Source: Parachlorella kessleri
Taxonomy: Eukaryota > Chlorophyta > Trebouxiophyceae > Chlorellales > Chlorellaceae
Direction of reading: 5' to 3'
DNA: 15,541 nucleotides
Assembly: GCA_001598975.1 (NCBI GenBank)
Contig: BBXU01003102.1
Location: 1-15,541 of the forward strand
Shown here piece after piece: positions 8,801-15,541 of this stretch (the first letter of the stretch is position 1; the number at the start of each line of letters is the position of its first letter). Position numbers and translations under genes: made by a program. The notes below the pieces were generated by a model. It made no database searches and had not been told where the DNA came from. It saw only the letters and a program-made list of their open reading frames with translations.

Positions 8801-11519
8801 CAGCCAGCAGCAGCCGCAGTCAGCCTACCTGGCTCTTCCAGGTCCCCCAGCAAGTTGTGCAACGCCGGGGACAAGGGAGGGCAGGGGCTGTGCAGTGCCG
8901 GCCAGCTCAACAATCCTACTCTGCTTAGAGCCAAACGCTGGCTGTCGGCCGTGACCGGTCCAGCCACTGTTGTCGCTGCTGCTGCTGCTCATGCCCTGCT
9001 GGGCAGGACCCTCTGCGCTGCCGGTCAAGGTGGCCTGGAGAGAGAAGTGCTTGCACGGCTTTGCCTGGCTGACAAGGAGGAGCAGCCCAGCCCCACCGCG
9101 GCGCTGGAGGGAAGTTGGCTCCCAGGCCAGGGCCACGCTTTGGCCTGGCTCCACCTGCCGATGCACCCAGGAAAGACCCTCCTGTGGGGCCAGTGGCACA
9201 TCCTCTACCATCATGTTCGGCAGAGAGTCAGACAGAGTGCTGCCAGGGCAACTGGCCGCGGACTGCTGTGCCAAGCCAGGGCCGCTGGCGCTGTTGCTGG
9301 AGGTAGCGAAGGTCTTAGCGCGCGCCTCCCTAGACTGGACGCCTGTCACAAAGGGCGCAATGACTGGACCAAGCGACGAGGTCATGCGGCTGCGCAGCAG
9401 GTTGGCGATGTGTGTGCGAGAGTTCAGCCATGAAGTGCTTGGCGGCCTGTGCATGCCCTCCGTCCGGCTGCCACTGCTGCCGCAGCTGCTATTGCCTCCA
9501 TTGCAGCTGCTCTGGTCGGCTTGCAGCGAGACCACGGCCACATCTGCCAGCAGTGGCACAAGTTGCCTCACAAGCTGGTTGCAAGAGACGATGCCCTGCA
9601 CAACCGAGATAGAGGGCAGCTGCATCACCACACAACAAGAACAACAACAGCAAACTGCGCAAGACGCTTCACAGGAACCCATGCACCCTTGCCGTGCCCT
9701 GGAGGATGGAGGATGCTAGCACCTGGCGCCTTCTGGGCACATGACATAACGAGATAAGCAAAACACAGATTGGCATACGCCAGCCACTCCCCGACCTGCA
9801 ACTGCAGCTGAGCAAGCAATGAAGCTTGGCCTACCTTGTGGCTGCTGCTGGTCCAAACGCCAGGCATGTCCTGCATGCTGACCTGCACCCAGCCCTGTGC
9901 CGGCGGCCCCGCCAAGGCAAGTCCAAATGGTGCCCGTGATGCAAGCTCAGATACCATTGTGTCCGCTGGTCCCGCAGTCACCGCCAGAGTTGGCATCCCT
10001 GGGTCCGCTGCCCCTGATGCTGATGATGTGCCAGGTGCCTGAGGCTGCCCTTCGATGGCTGCTGTTGCGTGCTTGACTGTACCAGATATGTCAGGGCTAG
10101 AAAGGCTGTGCGGCTGGTTTGCTGCTTTTGCACTGTCTGGCTTCAGTTGCGTCATGGAGGGCGCCAAGCTTTGCCTGGCCAGGGCAGCGTGGAAAGCGGT
10201 GGGGGGCATGAAGGAGGGGAAGTGGCGGTTGGGGGCCCCAAGCGTGACGAGCAGCATGATGGTGGCTGGGTCTGCAGCATGGGCCACACAAGCATTTACA
10301 ATGAGCGATGGGTGGCAGCTTGCCACTGAGCAACTGGCAGCATGCACGGGTGCCGTGAGACAGGAACCCTGGCAGCCTTGCGTGCTGCCGTGAGTGGTGT
10401 CCAGCCTGGGAAAGGGCAAGGGCAGGTTGGCAGGCTGCCGGACTCACCGAAGCCGGGGTCCTGTTGTAGCTGTTCCAGAGCGGCTCGTGCCACCGCTCCT
10501 CCCATGCTGTATGCTACCACTGCCACGTGGAATGGGCTGTCCTTGCTGTCTGCCAAGTGAGCAGCCTTTAGGTGGCGCATGCAAGCCGCAACAAATGCAG
10601 CCTGACGTGCCTGCAAGTAGGCGCACCAACACCACAGCTCTGTCTGCACAATAATGATCATGGCGGCACCTGGCAGACTTACATAGTGCAGTTCATTGCT
10701 AGACGGTCGGTCACAAGAGCGTACGAGTACATGGGAATGAGAAGATAACAAAATAACTTCTTTGAAGTCACCACAGGCATTCACCAGCAAGATCTCACCA
10801 GCAGTTCTGCAGAGAAGGCGGACATCTCCTCCGCAAAGTCCACACCATACCAAGTCAGCCAGAAGCTAAGCCTTGGGTCGGCATCAGCTCTCCTGAGCAT
10901 TTCCCGTGCTGTCTCCGACGCGAGAGACCTCATCTGTTGACGGAAGGGCAGGGTACCTCTTACACTGGCTTGCCCTTGCAGTTTTGGTGACTGACTTCAA
11001 CACCAGAAAGTACGGTGTGGTGCTTAGGATGTGCCTCAACTGCTGCTAGCCTGTCCCTTGGTTCTGTACATATCAAAGGCGAAGATACAAGGTGGCCAGC
11101 GTGGCCACTGTGACCCTCCTTAGTCACCTGTTGGTGGGAGCCCTTATGGCCGTGGACGAAGAGCACCGGCACAGCCGTCCTGTTCTTGGCTGCATTTGCA
11201 CAGCGGAAATTGCCAAAAGATGAAGCCTGGTACTGGGTACTGTCGTGAGGTGGCTGCCCGTGGTGAGAGCTTGCAACTGCAGCAGCTGTCCAGCCTTGCC
11301 TGCCGCAGCCTGGTTGTCTCCGACATAAGTGATCAGGCGGTAGCTGGGATACTGCGCTGACACTCCGGAGTTTAGTGTGACAACCTTGTAAGCCTCCCAA
11401 ATAAATGTCGTCTGGCAGCGACCTGGGCTAGATGCGTCATTAGAAAGCTGGCTTGCAGCTAGCCAGCAAAGCGTAACCGTTAATCCAGTAGCAGCAAGAT
11501 TAGCTATCCACAGGCGCAT
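5868..11519 (-). CDS. PGAP1: GPI inositol-deacylase, PGAP1/Bst1 family (10 exons, 1267 aa)
   Basis: This ER enzyme removes the acyl chain from the inositol of newly made GPI anchors, which allows efficient export of GPI proteins. Exons: 11519-11300, 11189-11128, 10933-10799, 10610-10448, 10271-9835, 9595-8829, 8528-8387, 8220-7712, 7408-6256, 6083-5868 (stop TAG); phase agrees at all nine junctions. Residues 4-22 form an N-terminal signal anchor. PVLFVHGHKGSHQQ (81-94) followed by MRSLASETAREMLRR, then WYGVDFAEEMSAFSAELL, matches the family's lipase block. The nucleophile elbow is AYSMGG (172-177, Ser174), then AVARAALEQL and VTLGAPN. MPGVWTSSSHK and IVSCNQLV match the later family block around a candidate catalytic His. 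WYKITAGIDWLGNASWLAYV (643 on) starts a beta-rich luminal part. About eight hydrophobic segments fill residues 825-1267. It is longer than the roughly 920-1030 residues of human and yeast proteins because of Ala/Ser/Gln-rich insertions in exons 5, 6, 8 and 9. ATG 11519 is the first ATG before the anchor; exon 1 ends at a GC donor. Confidence 0.93.
11190..11299 (-). other. Putative GC-AG intron 1 of PGAP1
   Basis: The donor on the minus strand reads GCAG|GCAAGG, matching the AG|GCAAG consensus of GC-AG introns, and the acceptor is AAATGCAG. This choice gives the phase-1 junction (G|CC, Ala) needed to enter the exon with PVLFVHGHKG. The only nearby GT, in ACTTAT|GTCGGA, leaves phase 0 and would break the frame. 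Confidence 0.7.
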
Positions 11520-11908
11520 TCCCAATCCAATGACTGCAGTTCCGGTAAAGAGGAGAACTAGGAAAGGGCTGCTCTTGTCAGGATGAGTCAGGTGTACTAT
11601 ATGAAGCTTGCTTGCGCTTCAACCCTTTGCTAGCTACATGCCTACACCTGTGGACATGCACCTTAATGCTAGCATTGCGACTAGCTAGTACACACTCCCT
11701 TGTCCCTAATGTCCTTGCAGCCATAGGCGTCTGACAGCGATGTTGCTCTGAGGAGTGGATGACAGTCCTCACTCCTTCACAGATTTTAAAGTTGCAAAGG
11801 TTCCAGCTGAAACAAAAAGACAAACTCATTCATATGTCAGGCAGGCAAGGCAATGACCAAGCAAATGTGGCTATACACAAAAGTAAACACCTGCAGGGGT
11901 CATCGTGC
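11520..11908. other. Intergenic space between two tandem minus-strand genes
   Basis: These 389 bases lie between the start of PGAP1 and the stop of the upstream membrane-protein gene, so they should contain the 3' UTR of the latter and the promoter and 5' UTR of PGAP1. I see no ORF with family resemblance, no clear TATA box and no TGTAA signal. Confidence 0.55.
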
Positions 11909-12617
11909 CTACAGCAGCTTCCTGTCCGCTATCAGGCTCCTCTCATAAGCCTCGAGACTTTCCAAGTACTCAAGGCTGCGTCTGCACCTGACATAGGCAA
12001 CAGCTGCAATGGAGGCAGCCACCAACACTAGCAGTGCATAGCCCGTGGCAAAGACCCGGGCGTCACACTCTGTCTGGAACGGCAAGACGAACCACTGGCC
12101 CACCCCAAGCGCTGTGAGCACGCCAGCAGCCAAAAGAGACCCTTGGAAGTCTGCCTGCTGGTCCTCCAGGTACCTACGTTCCACCTCTAGCTGGACTTGA
12201 AGCAGCTCTTGCAGACGCTTCTCCGCATCCTTCTCTTTTCTTGGCTTCTGCAGCAGCACACCCCCTCTCTAATAAAATACATGGTAACTTGTTCAGCAGA
12301 GTGCTCTTCCCTGTTTGGTTACAGGAACTACGCTTCCGCACAACTCTTGGAGAAGTCGTATCAGGTTGAACCAGGTCTCGCCCCTTTCCTGCAAGACTGA
12401 CCTTTCATGACCACGTCCTTACCGGTTTGATTAGGGGCCACCAACTGCTCCTTCGCTCTGGCAATTTTTGTGCTCTACACTGGAGCCGGTCAGCCACAGG
12501 CCCTGGCCAGCGAGGCGCCAGCCGGTGCATAGGTGGTTTGCATATTCGCAGGCATGACGGCCTTGTCAGGCTGACAGCAAAGGTCCCCACTTGCGATGCA
12601 TTGGTATAGCTCTCCAT
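11909..12617 (-). CDS. Small two-pass membrane protein with coiled coil, unknown function (177 aa)
   Basis: Two exons, 12617-12423 (ATG start) and 12247-11909 (stop TAG), join in phase 0 across a 175-base intron (CCG|GTAAGG ... CTGCAG|AAG). Residues 1-65 are rich in Arg, Ser and Pro, with CLRICKPP and HRLAPRW, like a plastid or mitochondrial transit peptide. Residues 66-100 are highly charged with leucine spacing typical of a coiled coil (AEKRLQELLQVQLEVERRY). Two hydrophobic segments follow, 101-122 and 130-151, separated by a seven-residue loop with one Cys. A charged helix, SLEYLESLEAYERSL, ends the protein. Both soluble ends should lie on the same side of the membrane. I do not recognise the family. 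A further small exon inside the intron cannot be excluded, and the first exon is less certain than the second. Confidence 0.7.
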
Positions 12618-12752
12618 GCGTCTTTGAAAGCTAAATGCTGAGACAGCGGAGCAAGACCTATCACCTCAGATCAAAGCAGGGTCTCGACCAGGGACCCTTG
12701 GCGTAAACTTCTTTGTGACTAAATGGTGGTTAAATAAGCTTATCAACACGCG
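12618..12752. promoter_or_regulatory. Possible bidirectional promoter
   Basis: Only 135 bases separate the ATG of the minus-strand membrane-protein gene from the ATG of the small plus-strand ORF. If both are real genes, they share this region. It contains an A/T-rich patch at 12718-12742 just before the plus-strand ATG. No specific element is recognised. Confidence 0.3.
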
Positions 12753-12983
12753 ATGGACTGCCTGCTGTCCTTTGATGCCCAATGCGCTTGCGGTGCCAAG
12801 CTGGATGCCACGGTGGAGGCGCGACGGGTCGGCTCCATCGGTCCCACAACTTTCGTCAATGCTTCAGCCATTACATCGTACATGTACTACAGCACAACCC
12901 ATGACGAATCAGGCCATAAAGTGAGCACGACCTGTAAGACAGGCAGTCTCTGGGTTTACAACGTGAGGCACCAGGATGCATGA
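12753..12983 (+). CDS. Possible small single-exon gene, 76 aa, unknown
   Basis: The ORF starts with ATGGAC after ACGCG and encodes a protein with four Cys (three near the N-terminus, MDCLLSFDAQCAC, and one in TTCKTG). Its first half uses GC-ending codons such as GCC, CTG, GTG and AAG, like the secure exons in this window, and it reads as an ordinary globular sequence (TTFVNASAITSYMYYSTT). It has no signal peptide or membrane segment. It ends nine bases before the GPC1 stop on the other strand, so the two 3' UTRs must overlap. A donor-like AAA|GTGAGC near 12920 leaves open that it is a first exon, but any further exon would lie antisense to GPC1. No family is recognised, and a chance ORF of this length is possible. 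Confidence 0.4.
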   Translation: MDCLLSFDAQCACGAKLDATVEARRVGSIGPTTFVNASAITSYMYYSTTHDESGHKVSTTCKTGSLWVYNVRHQDA

Positions 12984-12992
12984 GGTGCACCC

Positions 12993-15359
12993 TCAGTCTG
13001 CTTTGCGGCGAGAGGCGGTGCTTGGTGTGGGTGGGGTGCTTGTATCCTGGGACGCAGCCCGCCTCTTTTCTCGCAGCTCCAGCCCCAAGCCAGTGACATA
13101 GCGATGTGCGAACACATCAAAGTAGAAGGATGCCCCTGCATGCACCAGACCATAGCATGGGTAGACTGTTGTCTAGAACGAGCTTTAGAAGGCCGACAGC
13201 TGTGTCACCATGCTGCTTCGCGTAACTACCGTAACACACAGCCCTGGCATTCGCTGAGTGCTTGTTTTAACACATCAAAGACCTGGTGGTTGCATGACCA
13301 GACGCACGGGGGGCACTCGTCCCCCCCCACGCAACCATGGCACAGCTGCATCAGGGCAACATCACCCACCATTCCAGGCGGAGACGGTGAAGACGGAGAG
13401 CATGAAGAGGGTGCAGGCGGTGTAGTTGCTCCACCAGAGGGAGTTGAACATCATGGCCACCACGCTCAGCACCAAGTGCATGCCCATGTACACCACCGGC
13501 TGCAGGGCAGGGCAGGTTGGGAGGGGACGGTATTGAGACTATGTTCTGTGCAGCGTTGGCAGCCCCGCCTAGCACCTGCTGCACCCCACATGCTCCAGCA
13601 GCTGCAGCCATTACAGGTGCCAAGCCTGTCTTGGCACAGCAATCACGTGCTGCTAAGGCAGTCCTCTTGGACATCCCACTACAGGCATTCTCAGCCTCTG
13701 CCACCCCAGCCCCCCACGATCCCTTCCAGACGACACCATGCGTACTGCCCACCCCTCGTCCCTCTCACCTGCAGCTTCTGGGGGAAGCGTAGGACCACCG
13801 CCCCAAACACCGACTTCTTGCTCCTGGTGGAATACTTATAGAGCGTGTCATAGCCCCGCTGCTGGATCTTGCTGCTGCTCACAACGAAAATCTGCAGCAT
13901 GGTAGCACGGAGTTACAATAGGCAACAAAGACAGCCCATCAGGACCAGTCCTCACCCCGCCTTGGCCATTTAGGGTTACTAGTCAGGGTTGCCTAATACC
14001 CCTATCACTATTCTGCCCACGCACAGTGTACCCATGCCTTCATTCTGACGCAACTCCTTGCGATGCCATCTGTACACAGTGCTGGTCTCCTGCGGTGGTG
14101 CCTCCCTCCGGTAACATGGTAAGCACGAGGATATGCACAGCACAACCTCCATGCAAAGAGCACAATCGTCGATGTAGAAAACAACCTCCAAAAGGGCCAC
14201 TGGTGGCGGTGCCCTGCAATTGGCGTCATTAGGCCTCCTCTGCCCCTGCCGCTGCCCCACCTTGAAGTAGTAGCCCAGCGCCCACACCGTGTAGGGCAGC
14301 AGCGGCAGCAGCGACAGCTCCCAGAAGTGGCCCGCCTCCCAGCGCTGCCGCGCCGCGGGGGACGACTCCAGCAGGGCGGCCATGCGCGGGTCGGGGTGCC
14401 ACCGGGCGGCCCAGGACACACAGGCCGGGAACCAGTGCAAGAAGAGGCTGGTCACCTGGAGGCAGCGTGGAGGGAGGCCCGGGTGGGATGACAGGAGGGG
14501 GGGCAGCAGCGCCAAAGGTGAGTGGCTGACCACCGGAGGTTACGAAGGGTGGTGGGCGAGCCAAAGCATGGGTGGGTGGGAAACATGGTGGCTGGGTGGC
14601 CGGCGGGGTACGACAGGAGGTGGGCGCAGCAGGAGCTGCCCAGCCTAAGCTGCCGGCCGTGCGATATGGTTGCACCGTGGGTGTGATGCTAGGAAGTGCT
14701 ACAACAAGCCCTCCTCCACGCTCCTACCTTGTCGACTGAGTGGTAGACAAGGGAGTTGCGGAAGGCAATGATGCTCCACAGCAGCGGTCCTAGATTCAGG
14801 GCGAAGCACACCTGCAGGCACCTTGACGTGTACACCGCTGTCACATGACAGAGAGCAGGTAAGGCTTTCTGCAGACCTGGGCCATCTCTTTGTTACTGCA
14901 ATATCAGCCATGTGGCAGGGAGGACATGTGCGCACATACAAACTCGCTCCAAGTCCGAACAAGAGCCGAAACATGATGCCAGGAGCTGGTGTCACAGCTA
15001 GGCATGTACTACGCCGGCAGTACCTTTGTCAGCGTGATGGATGTAGGGTAGGCCCAAAGCTGTAGCAGCAAGAGGATCTGGGCTGCATAGCACAGATCCC
15101 ACAAGTAGTAGTGCCACCTGCAACAAAAGGAAACCCCCTCCGCTCAATACACCAGAAAGTCCAGGAGTTTGCTGCCCGATAAATTCCGGGCATCGCACAT
15201 AAACATACAAGGGCGGGTGTGGACTATGCGTAATGGTTGATTGATTGCAAGCGCCCACCTCCTACAGGCTAGCCTTACTTCTTCATGCGGTAGGTGACCC
15301 AGCGGATGGCCATGAGCAACGCCGCCTTGACGGTGTAGAGCCTGTAGAAGCTCTGTGGA
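12993..15359 (-). CDS. GPC1: Glycerophosphocholine acyltransferase, GPC1 (DUF2838) family; 5' part missing
   Basis: GPC1 enzymes are multi-pass membrane proteins that acylate glycerophosphocholine with acyl-CoA to lyso-PC, recycling the head group after PC deacylation. Seven exons give 282 residues to the stop: 15359-15279, 15117-15024, 14811-14728, 14455-14261, 13891-13769, 13499-13370 and 13135-12993 (TGA); phases agree at all six junctions. Family landmarks occur in the expected order: RWVTYRMKKWHYYLWDLCY, then LNLGPLLWSI, RNSLVYHSVDKVTSLFLHWF (split over two exons), LLPYTVWALGYYFKV, a basic loop with YDTLYKYSTRSK, then two to three membrane spans, and FYFDVFAHRY near the C-terminus. The tail after that is short, basic and Ser/Thr/Pro-rich. 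Family members have an N-terminal region before RWVTY that is not accounted for here. The first exon's acceptor could be 15362-15360 or, seven bases further in, 15355-15353; without the upstream exon the phase cannot decide. Substrate is inferred from family only. Confidence 0.9.
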
Positions 15360-15541
15360 CTGCAGGAGGCACAGTCGCAGGTCAGGAGGCCAGCCTGAAA
15401 ACATGTCAGCGTGAAGCAGGACTGCAGAGCTGCACGAGCACAGCCAAGGCCCAGACGTGAACTAGCAATTTCACCGTGCTCAGAGCCTCACGATCAAGTT
15501 GCCCCATCTGCACTCAAGAGCCCACAGAAGCCGCCCCCCCC
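15360..15541 (-). other. GPC1 intron and possible upstream exon
   Basis: The bases next to 15359 are an intron acceptor (CTCCTGCAG on the minus strand). Further upstream on the minus strand, 15512-15480 reads ATGGGGCAACTTG... and could encode MGQLDREALST before a GTGAAA donor. That reading would join in frame only if the alternative acceptor at 15355-15353 is used, and no family similarity supports it. The window ends in a C run. Confidence 0.35.

Noticed and set aside
8970..9719. Plus-strand ORFs over the PGAP1 exons, including a 249-codon one
   Set aside because: They lie opposite exon 6 and show no family features, whereas the minus strand splices into a coherent deacylase.
13104..13841. 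Plus-strand ORF of 245 codons, with a strong TTTTCTCGCAG acceptor-like site before it
   Set aside because: It is antisense to three GPC1 exons; its His/Pro/Gln-rich translation is typical of a shadow, and the GPC1 reading is supported by family landmarks.
13979..14260. Continuation of the GPC1 exon past 14261 on the minus strand, which stays open for many codons
   Set aside because: The donor AAG|GTGGGG at 14260 followed by the 13891 acceptor restores the family sequence; the read-through gives low-similarity sequence.
1..15541. Transposon, virus, tRNA or rRNA content
   Set aside because: No terminal repeats, transposase or polymerase motifs, cloverleaf boxes or rRNA signatures were seen; apart from short intergenic spaces the window is filled by eukaryotic genes and their introns.

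Overview
The window looks like nuclear DNA of a green alga (Chlorophyta, probably Chlorophyceae). It is fairly GC-rich, and its genes are cut into many short exons by introns of roughly 100-400 nt with GT(G/A)AG-like donors and CAG acceptors. Intergenic spaces are short, and low-complexity CAG/CTG tracts lie inside exons. No prokaryotic operon, rRNA, tRNA, transposon or CRISPR is visible. All gene models were spliced by hand from the sequence; intron phase agrees at every junction listed.

Layout from left to right. (1) About 1-1524, minus strand: the core of NDUFS7, the nuclear gene for the PSST/20 kDa subunit of mitochondrial complex I, open at both ends. (2) 1940-5123, plus strand, head-to-head with it: a recognisable but undescribed kind of protein. 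It has a basic organelle-targeting N-terminus, four copies of a 28-residue Trp-to-Arg motif spread along a disordered Pro/Ser/Ala chain that carries a 15-copy minisatellite, and a C-terminal DnaJ-type zinc finger spread over four exons. (3) 5868-11519, minus strand, convergent with it: a complete ten-exon PGAP1/Bst1-type GPI inositol-deacylase. (4) 11909-12617, minus strand: a two-exon gene for a 177-residue double-spanning membrane protein of unknown function. (5) 12753-12983, plus strand: a possible 76-residue single-exon gene. (6) 12993-15359, minus strand: the seven 3' exons of a GPC1-type glycerophosphocholine acyltransferase (DUF2838 family), whose 5' end lies at or beyond the right edge.

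The genes do not form one pathway. PGAP1 (GPI-anchor remodelling in the ER) and GPC1 (phosphatidylcholine recycling) are both membrane-lipid enzymes, but their proximity is probably incidental. The divergent pair NDUFS7 / repeat-zinc-finger protein could share a promoter, and both products appear to go to an organelle. The most novel item is the repeat-zinc-finger protein. Its spaced identical stickers on a disordered chain resemble scaffold proteins that form condensates; that resemblance is architectural and is my inference, not a sequence match.
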